In this document: piece after piece, positions 11,435 to 21,188 of the stretch | Layout: each line of letters begins with the position of its first letter | Numbering within the stretch: the stretch's first letter is position 1 | Assembly: GCF_014851905.1 (NCBI RefSeq) | Contig: NZ_JACVAQ010000001.1 | Coordinates: 1,736,001 to 1,800,000 of the forward strand | Reading direction: 5' to 3' | Source of the DNA: Pseudomonas sp. PDM14 | GTDB lineage: Bacteria; Pseudomonadota; Gammaproteobacteria; Pseudomonadales; Pseudomonadaceae | DNA: 64,000 nucleotides | The notes under the pieces: generated by a model | The model's database searches: none | What the model was told of the DNA's origin: nothing | The model's input: the letters and a program-made list of their open reading frames with translations, nothing else | Position numbers and translations under genes: made by a program

Positions 11435-11818
11435 ATGTACCAGCGTTTGCTCATCGCCACCCTCAGCCTCGTCAGCCTGCCACTGCTGGCCCACGAACAC
11501 GCCCAGGCCACCGGCTGCGCCGGCAAGCAGCAGGCCATCGAACAGCAGCTGGAACAGGCCCGCGCGCACGGCAACAGCGGGCAGCAGGCCGGCCTGGAAA
11601 AAGCCCTGAGCGAGGTGAAGACCAACTGCACCGATGAAAACCTGCACGCCGAGCGCCTGGAAAAGATCAAGGCGCAGCGTGAAGAACTGGTCGAGCGCGA
11701 GAACGACCTGCGCGAGGCGGAGATCGACGGCGACAGCGCGAAGATCAGCAAGCGCCGCGCCAAGCTGGAGGAAGCACGCCAGGAATTGCAGGACGCCGAG
11801 GCCGAACTGGACAAGTAG
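11435..11818 (+). CDS. DUF1090 family periplasmic protein (YqjC-like)
   Basis: A 127-residue exported protein: the signal peptide MYQRLLIATLSLVSLPLLAH is followed by an HEHAQATGCAGK segment with a cysteine that can pair with a second one in VKTNCTDENL. The rest is a long charged, coiled-coil-like helix rich in Glu, Arg, Ala and Gln up to the C-terminus. Length and the two-cysteine helical layout match DUF1090 (E. coli YqjC). Function is unknown. The upstream open frame is longer, but only the part from 11435 has a signal peptide. The cytochrome gene diverges 150 bp upstream. Confidence 0.8.
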   Translation: MYQRLLIATLSLVSLPLLAHEHAQATGCAGKQQAIEQQLEQARAHGNSGQQAGLEKALSEVKTNCTDENLHAERLEKIKAQREELVERENDLREAEIDGDSAKISKRRAKLEEARQELQDAEAELDK

Positions 11819-11835
11819 CCACAACTGAACGCGGC

Positions 11836-12030
11836 GTGGACTACGCGCTGTTCTTCGCCCTGACCGCCGGCTTCATCGGCATATTCATCTACGCCCTGGC
11901 CCTGATGCCACCGGGCAGCGTGAGCTTAAGCAGTGGCGGCTCGGGCGGTTCTGGCGGCGGCAGTTCGGGCCGCGCCTACAGCGGTGGTGGCGGCTCCAGT
12001 GGCGGCTGTGAGGCCTCCGGACGCTGGTGA
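11836..12030 (+). CDS. Small Gly/Ser-rich single-span membrane protein (uncertain)
   Basis: A 64-residue frame with a GTG start 17 bp after the DUF1090 gene. Residues about 3-25 are a membrane span (ALFFALTAGFIGIFIYALAL). The rest is a Gly/Ser-rich tail with a single cysteine near the end (SSGGCEASG). No Shine-Dalgarno sequence is visible, so this may be a translationally coupled small gene or chance coding. The membrane span is the main argument for a real product. Confidence 0.4.
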   Translation: MDYALFFALTAGFIGIFIYALALMPPGSVSLSSGGSGGSGGGSSGRAYSGGGGSSGGCEASGRW

Positions 12031-12033
12031 GCC

Positions 12034-12423
12034 TCAGTCCTTGAACTGGTCCTTGATGTAGGTGATTTCGGTCTTGCCATGGGGCGCCGGCTGGCCGTTC
12101 TCATCGACATTGACGAAGACCATCTTGTCGATCGTCAGGATGCTCTTGCGGGTGATCTTGTTGCGCACCTCGCAGCGCAGGGTCAGCGAGGTCCGGCCGA
12201 ACTCGGTGGCGGTGATGCCCAGTTCGATGATGTCGCTCTGCCGCGCCGAGCTGACGAAGTTGATCTCGGAAATCAGCTTGGTCACCACGCGCTGGCTACC
12301 CAGCTGGATGATCGCGTAGATCGCCGCTTCTTCGTCGATCCATTTCAGCAGGCTGCCGCCGAACAGCGTGCCGTTGGGGTTGAGGTCTTCAGGTTTTACC
12401 CACTTGCGTGTGTGAAAGTTCAT
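12034..12423 (-). CDS. Acyl-CoA thioesterase, hotdog fold (YciA-like)
   Basis: A 129-residue single hotdog-domain protein. It has the hotdog helix region GTLFGGSLLKWIDEEAAIYA with the conserved Gly-Gly and Asp of the YciA/Acot-type active site, followed by INFVSSARQSDIIEL strands. Such enzymes hydrolyse acyl-CoA thioesters in the cytosol. The start at 12423 follows AGGAAAGGA; the open frame extends 35 codons further upstream without conserved sequence. It diverges from the ahcY promoter region. Confidence 0.85.
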   Translation of the reverse strand: MNFHTRKWVKPEDLNPNGTLFGGSLLKWIDEEAAIYAIIQLGSQRVVTKLISEINFVSSARQSDIIELGITATEFGRTSLTLRCEVRNKITRKSILTIDKMVFVNVDENGQPAPHGKTEITYIKDQFKD

Positions 12424-12541
12424 ACGCGGTTCCTTTCCTCTGTCGTGTGCTTCGGCCGGCATTTTCGCAGCCGGCTCCGGGCCTGTCGCGACAACGCTCT
12501 CAATGGTGTCGATAGCCAATCCGGGCAAGCGACGGAAAGCC

Positions 12542-12570
12542 TTGGGCTCGTCGACCGGCGCGGCTATAAT
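12542..12570 (+). promoter_or_regulatory. Sigma-70 promoter of the ahcY-metF operon
   Basis: TTGGGC (12542-12547), a 17-bp spacer, then a perfect TATAAT (12565-12570). The predicted start near 12577 puts the whole SAH riboswitch into the leader of the ahcY mRNA. Confidence 0.75.
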
Positions 12571-12616
12571 CGCCGGGCTTCACGCGGCCGGCTCTGTTCC
12601 GGTCGTGCCCGCCACC

Positions 12617-12762
12617 CGTCCGAGGGGCGCTGCAGCAAGCGGTAAACCTGTGTTGAATCCCCGAAAGTCCGGCATTCCAGCGATGCAGGTAGCGGGATTC
12701 GAATCGGTCTTCCGCCTGTCAGGCTCGGATGGGGCGTTATCAAAACGCATCAACGGCGCCCA
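12617..12762 (+). ncRNA. S-adenosylhomocysteine (SAH) riboswitch
   Basis: Leader of ahcY. The conserved core is present: CCGAGGGGCGCTGC (12620-12633) at the 5' side and CAGGCTCGGATGGGGCG near 12720-12736. The outer stem pairs TCCGAG (12619-12624) with CTCGGA (12724-12729), and the 3' stem pairs GGGCG (12732-12736) with CGCCC (12757-12761). The class binds SAH and switches on ahcY when SAH builds up. It fills most of the 368-bp gap 12424-12791, which otherwise holds only the promoter and the ahcY ribosome-binding site. Confidence 0.88.
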
Positions 12763-12791
12763 TTCGCAGACAACGAATGGAGAGCTTTTGC

Positions 12792-14183
12792 ATGAGCGCT
12801 TTCAACGACTACAAGGTCGCCGATATTTCCCTGGCCGATTGGGGCCGCAAAGAACTGATCATCGCCGAATCCGAGATGCCGGCACTGATGGGCCTGCGCC
12901 GCAAGTACGCCGCTGAGCAACCGCTCAAGGGCGCGAAGATCATCGGCTGCATCCACATGACCATCCAGACCGGCGTGCTGATCGAAACCCTGATCGCGCT
13001 GGGCGCCGAAGTGCGCTGGTCGTCCTGCAACATCTTCTCGACCCAGGACCAGGCCGCTGCTGCCATCGCCGCCGCCGGCATCCCGGTATTCGCCTGGAAG
13101 GGCGAGACCGAGGAAGAGTACGAGTGGTGCATCGAGCAGACCATCCTCAAGGACGGTCAGCCGTGGGACGCCAACATGATCCTCGACGACGGCGGCGACC
13201 TGACTCAGATCATCCACGAGAAATACCCGGCGATGCTGGACAAGATCCACGGCATCACCGAAGAGACCACCACCGGTGTGCACCGCCTGCTCGACATGCT
13301 CAAGGCCGGCACCCTGAAAGTCCCGGCGATCAACGTCAACGACGCGGTCACCAAGAGCAAGAACGACAACAAGTACGGCTGCCGTCACAGCCTCAACGAC
13401 GCCATCAAGCGCGGCACCGACCACCTGCTGTCGGGCAAGCAGGCGCTGGTCATCGGCTACGGTGACGTGGGCAAGGGCTCGGCCCAGTCGCTGCGTCAGG
13501 AAGGCATGATCGTCAAGGTTTCCGAGATCGACCCGATCTGCGCCATGCAGGCTTGCATGGACGGCTTCGAAGTCGTCTCGCCGTACGTGGGCGGCCTCAA
13601 TGACGGCACCGACGCCTGCGTCGACAAGGCCCTGCTGGGCAAGATCGACCTGATCGTCACCACCACCGGCAACGCCAACGTCTGCGACGCCGGCATGCTC
13701 AAGGCCCTGAAAGCCCGCGCCGTGGTGTGCAACATCGGTCACTTCGACAACGAGATCGACACCGCCTTCATGCGCAAGAACTGGGCCTGGGAAGAGGTCA
13801 AACCGCAGGTGCACAAGATCCACCGCACCGGCGCCGGCAAGTTCGACCCGCGCAACGACGACTACCTGATCCTGCTGGCAGAAGGCCGCCTGGTGAACCT
13901 GGGTAACGCCACTGGCCACCCGAGCCGGATCATGGACGGCTCCTTCGCCAACCAGGTGCTGGCGCAGATCCATCTGTTCAACGCCAAGTTCGCCAACCTG
14001 CCAGCCGGCGACAAGCCGACCAGCATCACCGTCGAAGTCCTGCCGAAGAAGCTCGACGAAGAAGTGGCCCTGGAAATGGTCAAGGGCTTCGGTGGCGTGG
14101 TCACCCAGCTGACCGCCAAGCAGGCCGAGTACATCGGCGTGAGCGTGGAAGGCCCGTACAAGCCGGAAACCTACCGCTACTAA
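12792..14183 (+). CDS. ahcY: Adenosylhomocysteinase (SAH hydrolase)
   Basis: NAD-containing cytosolic enzyme that splits S-adenosylhomocysteine into adenosine and homocysteine and so relieves SAH inhibition of methyltransferases. The 463-residue protein shows [16 protein letters not shown] near the start, the [19 protein letters not shown] active-site block and the NAD fold [13 protein letters not shown] near residue 220, and it ends PYKPETYRY as the family does. The start at 12792 ([17 protein letters not shown]) follows GGAGAG. It is controlled by the SAH riboswitch immediately upstream and is followed 81 bp later by metF. Confidence 0.99.
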   Translation: MSAFNDYKVADISLADWGRKELIIAESEMPALMGLRRKYAAEQPLKGAKIIGCIHMTIQTGVLIETLIALGAEVRWSSCNIFSTQDQAAAAIAAAGIPVFAWKGETEEEYEWCIEQTILKDGQPWDANMILDDGGDLTQIIHEKYPAMLDKIHGITEETTTGVHRLLDMLKAGTLKVPAINVNDAVTKSKNDNKYGCRHSLNDAIKRGTDHLLSGKQALVIGYGDVGKGSAQSLRQEGMIVKVSEIDPICAMQACMDGFEVVSPYVGGLNDGTDACVDKALLGKIDLIVTTTGNANVCDAGMLKALKARAVVCNIGHFDNEIDTAFMRKNWAWEEVKPQVHKIHRTGAGKFDPRNDDYLILLAEGRLVNLGNATGHPSRIMDGSFANQVLAQIHLFNAKFANLPAGDKPTSITVEVLPKKLDEEVALEMVKGFGGVVTQLTAKQAEYIGVSVEGPYKPETYRY

Positions 14184-14264
14184 GAGCCTCAGGCGGCGGT
14201 ACGCGCATCGGTGAGTTCGCCTCGCCAGCGCGTGCCGCCCGACCTGCCGCTAAAGGGATTTCCC

Positions 14265-15110
14265 ATGTCTCAAGAACGCCGCTTCAGCTTCGAGTTCTTT
14301 CCGACCAAGACCGAAGCCGGGCATGAAAAACTGCTGCTCACCGCACGCCAGTTGGCCAGCTACAAGCCGGACTTCTTCTCCTGCACCTACGGTGCCGGTG
14401 GCTCGACCCGTGACCGTACGCTGAACACCGTGCTGCAACTCGACGGCGAGGTGAAGGTGCCGACCGCACCGCACCTGTCCTGCGTCGGTGACAGCAAGGA
14501 AGAGCTGCGCGAACTGCTCGGCCTGTACAAGGATGCCGGTATCCGCCGCATCGTCGCCCTGCGTGGCGACCTACCGTCGGGCATGGGCATGGCCAGTGGC
14601 GAAATGCGCTACGCCAACGAACTGGTCGAGTTCATCCGTCACGAGACGGGCGACCACTTCCACATCGAGATCGCTGCCTACCCGGAAGTCCATCCGCAGG
14701 CGCGCAACTTCGAGGACGACCTGAGCAACTTCGTGCGCAAGGCTCGCGCCGGCGCCGACAGCGCCATCACCCAGTACTTCTTCAGCGCCGACTGCTACTT
14801 CTACTTCGTCGAGCGCCTGCAAAAACTGGGCGTGGACCTGCCGATCGTGCCGGGCATCATGCCGATCACCAACTACAGCAAACTGGCGCGCTTCTCCGAT
14901 GCCTGCGGTGCGGAAATCCCGCGCTGGATCCGCAAGCAGCTGGAAGCCTACGGCGACGACCTGGACAGCATCCAGGCCTTCGGCGAGCAGGTAGTCAGCG
15001 AGATGTGCCAACGCCTGCTGGACGGCGGCGCGCCGGGCCTGCACTTCTACACGTTGAACCAGGCCGAGCCGAGCCTCGCGCTGTGGAACAACCTGAAGCT
15101 GTCGCGCTGA
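14265..15110 (+). CDS. metF: 5,10-Methylenetetrahydrofolate reductase
   Basis: FAD enzyme that reduces methylene-THF to methyl-THF, the methyl donor for remaking methionine from the homocysteine released by AhcY. The 281-residue protein starts MSQERRFSFEFFPTKTEAGH, with the FEFFPTK substrate/NADH motif and the GAGGSTRDRT and ALRGDLPSG loops of the TIM barrel. The start at 14265 follows AAAGGG; the frame is open 18 codons further upstream without conserved sequence. It is likely cotranscribed with ahcY and thus also under riboswitch control. Confidence 0.97.
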   Translation: MSQERRFSFEFFPTKTEAGHEKLLLTARQLASYKPDFFSCTYGAGGSTRDRTLNTVLQLDGEVKVPTAPHLSCVGDSKEELRELLGLYKDAGIRRIVALRGDLPSGMGMASGEMRYANELVEFIRHETGDHFHIEIAAYPEVHPQARNFEDDLSNFVRKARAGADSAITQYFFSADCYFYFVERLQKLGVDLPIVPGIMPITNYSKLARFSDACGAEIPRWIRKQLEAYGDDLDSIQAFGEQVVSEMCQRLLDGGAPGLHFYTLNQAEPSLALWNNLKLSR

Positions 15111-15117
15111 ACACACC

Positions 15118-15158
15118 GCAAGAAGAACGAGCCGGGCCTGTCCCGGCTTTTTCTTGCA
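15118..15158 (+). terminator. Rho-independent terminator of ahcY-metF
   Basis: The core stem GCCGGG/CCCGGC with a CCTGT loop (15131-15148) is followed by TTTTTC, and the flanking AAGAA/TTCTT extends the pairing. It lies just after the metF stop codon. Confidence 0.85.
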
Positions 15159-15228
15159 CGGCATTCGGCGGCTTGGTATAGACCAACGATCACTTTGCAG
15201 CCCAGCACCAAGGCCGTACCGTAGCGAA

Positions 15229-16002
15229 ATGCCCGTATTCCCGCGCCAGATACTCATCAGCCTTCTGCTTTGCAGCCTCGCCCTCGGCGCGCGGGCGGAA
15301 TCGCTGCACCTGGTCACCGAAGCCTGGGCGCCCTACGTCTACGAAGAGAATGGCCAGCCTGCCGGCCTCGACTACGAAATCACCCGCGAAGTGCTGCGCC
15401 GCCTGGATGTCGACGTGACGCTGCAGTTCCTGCCGTGGAAGCGTTGCCTGCTGGCCTTCGAACAAGGCCAGGCGGACGGCATCCTGGATATCTTCCGCCT
15501 CGCCGAGCGCGAATCGCAGATGGTTTTTATCAGCGAACCGCTGTCCGACGTGCAGTTCGTGCTGTTCTTCGCCCGCAACCGGCCCTACCCATATGCCAGG
15601 CTCGATGACCTGCGCGACCTGTTGATCGGCACCTCGCCTGGCTACTGGTACAACAACAGCACATTCCGCAATTCCAAACTGTTCACCCGCGAGGACGCAC
15701 CCAGCCACGAAGCCAACTTCGGCAAGCTGGTACGCAACCGGGTCGACCTGGTGGTCAACGACCGGCGCGCAGGCAGCCACCTCGCCGCGCAGATGGGCCT
15801 CGGCCAACAGCTCGGCTACAACACCCGCGCACTGGGCAGCGACAGCCTGTACCTGGCTCTGCGCCGCACACCGGAGATGGAAGAGCTGGCCATAGACTTC
15901 GCCGATGAACTGCAGCGCTTCAAGCGCGAAGCCGGTTACGCCGAACTCCAGGCCCGCTACGCCGAGCCGGCGGACGCACCGATTGCCGCCGCCAGCCGCT
16001 AG
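15229..16002 (+). CDS. Periplasmic solute-binding protein, family 3 type
   Basis: A 257-residue exported protein. The signal peptide (ISLLLCSLALGARA) ends near residue 23, followed by the SBP family 3 start LHLVTEAWAPYVYEENGQPA, GLDYEITREVLRRL and the DGILDIFRL segment. No permease or ATPase gene is adjacent, so it may be an orphan binding protein as often found in Pseudomonas. Ligand unknown; amino acid-like molecules are typical for the family. The start at 15229 gives the signal peptide. Transcription is separate from metF because a terminator intervenes. Confidence 0.85.
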   Translation: MPVFPRQILISLLLCSLALGARAESLHLVTEAWAPYVYEENGQPAGLDYEITREVLRRLDVDVTLQFLPWKRCLLAFEQGQADGILDIFRLAERESQMVFISEPLSDVQFVLFFARNRPYPYARLDDLRDLLIGTSPGYWYNNSTFRNSKLFTREDAPSHEANFGKLVRNRVDLVVNDRRAGSHLAAQMGLGQQLGYNTRALGSDSLYLALRRTPEMEELAIDFADELQRFKREAGYAELQARYAEPADAPIAAASR

Positions 16003-16054
16003 GGCCTGCGCCCGATTCGCCCGACCGGCTGGTAGCTGCGCCCGTCCGCGGCTC

Positions 16055-16063
16055 TGTTATACT
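16055..16063 (+). promoter_or_regulatory. Extended -10 promoter element for the rhlE gene
   Basis: TGTTATACT: an extended TG followed by TATACT (16058-16063), without a good -35. Transcription from about 16070 would give a leader of about 130 nt before the helicase ATG at 16201. Confidence 0.45.
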
Positions 16064-16200
16064 CCCGGCTCCCGCCAGGCTTACGCCCGGATGCTCGGCA
16101 ACCCATCGCCCAGCAGGACCGGACGGGATCGCTCACCTAAGAGTGATTCGAGCCAGGCACTTTCCCATCGGGCCTTCGCCCAATACAGACAGGATGACTC

Positions 16201-18075
16201 ATGTCCTTTGTTTCCCTCGGTCTCTCCGAGGCTTTAGCCAGTGCCGTAGAAGCTGCCGGCTACACCCAGCCCACTCCAGTGCAACAGCGGGCCATTCCCG
16301 CCGTGTTGCAAGGTCGCGACCTGATGGTTGCCGCCCAGACGGGCACTGGTAAAACCGGCGGTTTCGCCCTCCCGGTCCTCGAGCGCCTGTTCCCAGGTGG
16401 CCACCCCGACAAGTCGCACCGCCATGGCCCGCGTCAACCGCGCGTACTGGTGCTGACCCCGACGCGCGAGCTCGCCGCGCAAGTTCACGACAGTTTCAAG
16501 GTCTATGCCCGTGACCTGCCGCTGGTTAGCACCTGCATCTTCGGCGGCGTCGGCATGAACCCGCAGGTGCAGGCGATGGCCAAGGGCGTCGACGTCCTGG
16601 TTGCCTGCCCCGGCCGCCTGCTCGACCTGGCCAACCAGAAGGCCATCGACCTCTCCCACGTGGAGATCCTGGTCCTCGACGAAGCCGACCGCATGCTCGA
16701 CATGGGCTTCATCCACGACGTTAAGAAAGTCCTCGCCAAGCTCCCCGCGCAACGGCAGAACCTGCTGTTCTCGGCGACCTTCTCCAAGGACATCACCGAC
16801 CTCGCCGGCAAGCTGCTGCACAACCCGGAACGCATCGAGGTCACCCCGCCGAACACCACGGTCGAGCGCATCGAACAACGCGCCTTCCGCCTGCCGGCCA
16901 GCCACAAGCGCGCGCTGCTCGCTCACCTGATCACTCAGGGCGCGTGGGAGCAGGTACTAGTGTTTACCCGCACCAAGCATGGCGCCAACCGTCTCGCCGA
17001 GTACCTCGACAAACATGGCCTGCCGGCCGTGGCGATCCACGGCAACAAGAGCCAGAACGCACGCACCAAGGCCCTGGCCGACTTCAAGGCCAACCAGGTG
17101 CGCATCCTGGTCGCCACCGACATCGCCGCCCGCGGCCTGGACATCGACCAGTTGCCCCACGTGGTCAACTTCGAGCTGCCCAACGTCGAGGAAGACTACG
17201 TGCACCGCATTGGCCGTACCGGTCGTGCCGGGCGCAGCGGTGAGGCCATCTCCCTGGTCGCACCGGACGAGGAGAAGCTGCTCAAGGGCATCGAGCGGAT
17301 GACCAAGCAGAAGATCCCGGACGGCGACACCATGGGCTTCGATCCAAGCACCGTGGAAGCGGAGAAACCCGAAGTACGCGGCCCGCGCCCCGAGCGCCAG
17401 CCGCGTGCCGACCGCCCGCAGCGCGAACGCACCAGCAATGCCAGCACCAGTGAAGCCGGTGGCGAGAGCAAGGAAAAACGCTCGCGCAACCGTCGCGGCA
17501 AAGGCAAGGAGCGCGCCCAGGGCCAGGCCGGCGGCGACCAGCAGCCACGTGCACCGCGCCAGGCACAGAGCCAGCCGCAATCGCCGGCCGTGCAGCCAAA
17601 CGCCAATCGTGATCCGGAAGAATTCCTCGATGACGATTTCGACAACTTTGGCAACCGCGCGGACTACGTACCCACGCAACCCAAGCCGCAGGGTCGTAAC
17701 CCTCGTCGTGGTGGCCAGGGTCAGGCAGCGGCAACACCACGCGCACCGAGCAACCGCGGCCAGGGCGGGCAACCGCGCCAGGGCGGCAACGGTGGCGGTC
17801 AGGGCGGCAAGCCCAAGTCCGGCCAGCGCGCACAGGGCCAGGGTGGTCAGGGTCGTAACGGCCAGGGTCGCCCCCAGGGTGGCGGTCGTCGCATCGACTC
17901 GCCACGCGAGCGCCAGGAGCCGGCCGTGCAGGACGTCCGCGCGACCAAGCAGCCGCTGATCATCCGCAAGGGTGAGCGTCTGCCGACCGCCGAGCAGCTC
18001 GATCAGCTGTCCGACAATCGCCCGCGGGGCGAGAAGCCGGCACTGCTGACGCGCAAGAGTGAAGCGACGGAGTAA
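16201..18075 (+). CDS. rhlE: DEAD-box ATP-dependent RNA helicase, RhlE type
   Basis: A 624-residue RNA helicase. The core occupies residues about 1-375: the Q motif [14 protein letters not shown], Walker A AQTGTGKT (45-52), DEAD (160-163), SAT (FSATF), and motifs V/VI ending [14 protein letters not shown]. Residues about 375-624 form a basic, low-complexity tail rich in Gly, Gln, Arg and Pro with RGG-like repeats, suited to RNA binding or condensation. Such enzymes remodel ribosome precursors and mRNA, especially in the cold. It is a single-gene unit with its own leader and terminator. RhlE rather than CsdA/SrmB is inferred from the core and tail layout. Confidence 0.95.
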   Translation: MSFVSLGLSEALASAVEAAGYTQPTPVQQRAIPAVLQGRDLMVAAQTGTGKTGGFALPVLERLFPGGHPDKSHRHGPRQPRVLVLTPTRELAAQVHDSFKVYARDLPLVSTCIFGGVGMNPQVQAMAKGVDVLVACPGRLLDLANQKAIDLSHVEILVLDEADRMLDMGFIHDVKKVLAKLPAQRQNLLFSATFSKDITDLAGKLLHNPERIEVTPPNTTVERIEQRAFRLPASHKRALLAHLITQGAWEQVLVFTRTKHGANRLAEYLDKHGLPAVAIHGNKSQNARTKALADFKANQVRILVATDIAARGLDIDQLPHVVNFELPNVEEDYVHRIGRTGRAGRSGEAISLVAPDEEKLLKGIERMTKQKIPDGDTMGFDPSTVEAEKPEVRGPRPERQPRADRPQRERTSNASTSEAGGESKEKRSRNRRGKGKERAQGQAGGDQQPRAPRQAQSQPQSPAVQPNANRDPEEFLDDDFDNFGNRADYVPTQPKPQGRNPRRGGQGQAAATPRAPSNRGQGGQPRQGGNGGGQGGKPKSGQRAQGQGGQGRNGQGRPQGGGRRIDSPRERQEPAVQDVRATKQPLIIRKGERLPTAEQLDQLSDNRPRGEKPALLTRKSEATE

Positions 18076-18088
18076 TCCTCGCGACACG

Positions 18089-18117
18089 AAAAAGCCGGCC
18101 CTGGGGCCGGCTTTTTT
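18089..18117 (+). terminator. Rho-independent terminator of rhlE
   Basis: The stem AAAAAGCCGGCCC/GGCCGGCTTTTTT with a TGG-type loop lies 13 bp after the rhlE stop codon. Confidence 0.92.
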
Positions 18118-18220
18118 ATGCCGCGCATGCAGTGAAGGTCTAGCGCGCCAGCATCAGGCGAGGCGCAGGAAAGCGAGGCCTGCCTGCCGTGACACCTGAG
18201 CGCCGCGCAGTCCCTCTCGC

Positions 18221-18796
18221 TTACTGACGCACGCCTTCCACCGAGAGAATCAACTCGACTTCCTGGGAAGCCGGGCCGAGGTCTTTCTGGATGTCGAAGT
18301 CCTTCAGTTTCAGCTTGGTACTGCCCTCGAAGCCGGCACGGTAGCCACCCCATGGGTCCTTGCCTTCGCCGAGGAACTTGGCCTTGATCACCACCGGCTT
18401 GGTCACGCCGTTGAGGGTCAGGTTGCCGGTGATGTCAGCGGTACCTTCGCCGGTCGATTTGACGGCGGTGGACTCGAAGCTCGCGGTCGGGTTCTTGTCG
18501 ACGTTGAGGAAGTCGCCGCTGCGCAGGTGCTTGTCACGCTCGGCATGGTTGGAGTCGACGCTGGCGGTGTTGATCTTGACGCTGACCTTGCTCGCTTCCG
18601 GCGCCTTGGCGTCGAAGCTGAAGCTGCCGTCGAAGTCCTTGAAGGTGCCGTACAGCCAGCTGTAGCCAAGGTGGCTGATCTTGAAGTTGATGAAGGCGTG
18701 CTGGCCTTCCTTGTCGATGGCGTAGTCGGCGGCCATGGCCTGACCGGCGAACAGAGCAGCGCCCAGGGTCAGGGCAGCGAGGGATTTCTTGAGCAT
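18221..18796 (-). CDS. YceI family periplasmic protein
   Basis: A 191-residue exported lipocalin-like protein. The signal peptide [20 protein letters not shown] ends in AMA, and the mature protein starts [20 protein letters not shown] as in YceI proteins, with [17 protein letters not shown] in the middle. The family binds isoprenoid lipids; the P. aeruginosa relative is the secreted small protease PasP, so a protease role is possible. The start at 18796 is set by AAGGAG seven bases upstream. It follows the cytochrome b561 gene by 18 bp, the usual CybB-YceI operon. Confidence 0.92.
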   Translation of the reverse strand: MLKKSLAALTLGAALFAGQAMAADYAIDKEGQHAFINFKISHLGYSWLYGTFKDFDGSFSFDAKAPEASKVSVKINTASVDSNHAERDKHLRSGDFLNVDKNPTASFESTAVKSTGEGTADITGNLTLNGVTKPVVIKAKFLGEGKDPWGGYRAGFEGSTKLKLKDFDIQKDLGPASQEVELILSVEGVRQ

Positions 18797-18814
18797 TAAC
18801 AATCTCCTTGTGGG

Positions 18815-19369
18815 TTACTTGCCGGTGCAACCGAACATGCGCACCAGGGTGGCGTCACGGTCAATGAAGTGGTGTTTCAGGGCCGCCAGGGCATGCAGGC
18901 CGGCGAAGATCACCAGCCCCCAGGCGAGGTATTCGTGGACCAGGCCGGCGATGTCGGCCTGATCCGGAATGCTGGTCAGGGTGGCCGGTACGTCGAACAG
19001 GCCGAACACGCTGATACCACGCCCATCGGCGGTGGAAATCAGGTAGCCGGAGGCCATCAGGACGAACAGTCCGAGGTAGAGAACGGCATGCCCGGCGGTG
19101 GACGCCAGGCGGGTCAGACGGCCGTGGTTGGCCGGTGGCGGAGGCGGCGGGCTGGCCAGGCGCCAGAGCACGCGCAGCAACATCACGGCGAACAGGGTCA
19201 GGCCGACGCTTTTGTGCAGATCGGGGGCGGTGCGATACCAGGTGCTGTAGTAGTCGAGGCCGACCATCCACAGGCCGACGCCGAACAGGCCGAAAACGGT
19301 CAGGGCGACCAGCCAGTGCAGGGCGATGCTGATGACACCGTAGCGGGATACCGAGTTGCGCCACTGCAT
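18815..19369 (-). CDS. Cytochrome b561 family protein
   Basis: A 184-residue inner-membrane dihaem cytochrome of the bacterial b561 family. Four membrane spans are visible: ISIALHWLVALTVFGLFGVG, a span around residues 50-68, one around 94-112 and one around 140-160. Haem-ligand histidines sit in HWLVAL, DLHKSVGL, HEYLAWG and GLHALAALKHHFIDRD. The family moves electrons between quinol or superoxide and partner proteins at the membrane. It is first in a two-gene operon with the YceI gene. Confidence 0.92.
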   Translation of the reverse strand: MQWRNSVSRYGVISIALHWLVALTVFGLFGVGLWMVGLDYYSTWYRTAPDLHKSVGLTLFAVMLLRVLWRLASPPPPPPANHGRLTRLASTAGHAVLYLGLFVLMASGYLISTADGRGISVFGLFDVPATLTSIPDQADIAGLVHEYLAWGLVIFAGLHALAALKHHFIDRDATLVRMFGCTGK

Positions 19370-19566
19370 TGCAAAACTTCCTTGAAAAGCGATGGGTCAA
19401 GCCTAGCGGCAAACGCATCGATTTAAAGCGGAAAATTTCGCTTCGAAATATCGAGTAAACAGATCAGTTCGCGGGATGCCGCCCAGCCCGGATTAGTCCG
19501 GGCCGATACGTCGAGGTTCAGCGCCAGCCATCTGGACGGCGCTTCTGCGGGGATGGACGGTGGGCG

Positions 19567-21039
19567 TCAGTTGAACAGGCGCGAGAAAAACCCAGGCTTG
19601 TCGTCCTTGCTCTCGGGCTTGCCCGCCGGCTTGGCCTTGGCCACCGGCTCGGTCGGCTCCAGCGGCTTGCCGGCGTAGAGGTCCTGCGCCTGGCTGGCGA
19701 CGCGTTGGCCGCTGCGTACCGCACCTTCGAGCGTCCCTGGATAGAGCGCATCGGTGTGCTCGCCGGCGAACAGCACGCGGCCCAGCGGCTTCTCCCACAG
19801 GCGCCAGTACTGGCTGATCTCGCCCGGCCCGTAGGCCAGGTAGGCGCCGCCCGCCAGTGCGTCCTTGCCGTAGCGACGCAGCTCGTAACCCTGGAACTGT
19901 TCGCGGGCACCGGGGAAGTACTGGTCGAAACGGATCAGCACCTGGTCGACCATCTGCCGGTCACCGAAGGCATTGAGCAGGCGCGCGTTGTCACCGGACA
20001 GATTGATCAGCAGGTTGGCGCCGCCCTTGAGCGCCGGCTCGACCCAGAGCATGCCCAGGCCCTTGTCGCTGAACACCTCGCCGGACAGGCGCGACTTGCC
20101 CCACACCGGCTTCTTGAACTTGAGCAGCATCTGGTCACGCCAGCCGTAGTTGATGTCCTTCAGCGACTTCACCTGCAGGGTGCTCAGGGCCGGCGTCAGG
20201 CTGATTTTGCCGAGCGCCGGCAACGGCACCGCGAGCACCACGTAATCGGCGCTGTAGCCGGTGGCACCGACCTTGACCGTGACGCGGTCCTTTTCCTGAA
20301 CGATGGCCGAGACCCAGGCCCCCGTCTTGACCAGCTTGAGTTGCTTGGCGATGGCCTGGGCCAGGCCCTGGCTGCCACCGGGCAGACGCGCGGCACGCAT
20401 CTCGGTGTCCGGCAGGCCGCGATACACGCGCGCCTGCTGGGCCAGGTAGAGCAGCGACAGGCGCGACGGCTCGTCGTAGCGCGAGCGGATACGCTGGTCG
20501 ACCAGCGCACGCGCGGTCGGTGGCAGCGCCAGCTTGTCCAGCCAGCGTGCAGCGGTCATTGCGTCGAGACTTTTCAGGGTATGGCTGGCCAGCGGGTTGA
20601 GCGGGTCTTCGATGGAGGCCGCGAGGTCATCCAGGCTCTTCTCGAAGCGTGCCAGGGCCTCGGCGGTGCTTGGCGAGTTCTTCGCCAGCTCCTCGGCCGA
20701 GCTGTAGCGGCCATCAATCAGGTAGCCGGGCGTGCGCACGTAGCCCGGTGCCGGCAGCGCCTTGAGCTGGAAGCGCTCGAGGTAGGCATGCAGCGCCGGC
20801 TGCAATTTGGCACTGCCGATCCATTCGCTGGCGGCCAGGCCCGAGCGCCCGCCGATCACCGGCTTGGCTTCCAGCACGGTCACCTGCCAGCCCTTGCTCT
20901 GCAGCTCATAGGCCGCACTCAGGCCGGCCAGGCCGCCACCGACGACGATGGCGGTCGGCTGTGTGTCCTTGGCCAGCGTCAGGCCACTGAACAGAGCCAC
21001 TACCATCAGCGCGGACGCGCGCAACCAGACTGCAGACAT
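19567..21039 (-). CDS. Exported FAD-dependent amine oxidase-like protein
   Basis: A 490-residue flavoprotein of the monoamine oxidase type. The signal peptide MSAVWLRASALMVVALFSGL is followed by the FAD-binding fold IVVGGGLAGLSAAYELQSKG and the VLEAKPVIGGRSG segment. Near the C-terminus LGRVLFAGEHTDALYPGTLE is the second FAD-contact motif. The last about 30 residues (EPTEPVAKAKPAGKPESKDD) are a charged tail ending FFSRLFN. The start at 21039 is chosen for the signal peptide and a GGGGGAAT box upstream. Substrate unknown. It diverges from bioA. Confidence 0.88.
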   Translation of the reverse strand: MSAVWLRASALMVVALFSGLTLAKDTQPTAIVVGGGLAGLSAAYELQSKGWQVTVLEAKPVIGGRSGLAASEWIGSAKLQPALHAYLERFQLKALPAPGYVRTPGYLIDGRYSSAEELAKNSPSTAEALARFEKSLDDLAASIEDPLNPLASHTLKSLDAMTAARWLDKLALPPTARALVDQRIRSRYDEPSRLSLLYLAQQARVYRGLPDTEMRAARLPGGSQGLAQAIAKQLKLVKTGAWVSAIVQEKDRVTVKVGATGYSADYVVLAVPLPALGKISLTPALSTLQVKSLKDINYGWRDQMLLKFKKPVWGKSRLSGEVFSDKGLGMLWVEPALKGGANLLINLSGDNARLLNAFGDRQMVDQVLIRFDQYFPGAREQFQGYELRRYGKDALAGGAYLAYGPGEISQYWRLWEKPLGRVLFAGEHTDALYPGTLEGAVRSGQRVASQAQDLYAGKPLEPTEPVAKAKPAGKPESKDDKPGFFSRLFN

Positions 21040-21188
21040 GCGAATTCCCCCGGAATGAAACAGGCGCGCAGGATACGTGAGGGTCGGTACAGCGGCCAGA
21101 CGAATCCGCCGAAGGGATCGGCAATCACGCGGGCCAGGCAAACGGCTTCTGGTAGGCTTGCCCACCACCGATTTGAGGAGACCTCGCG

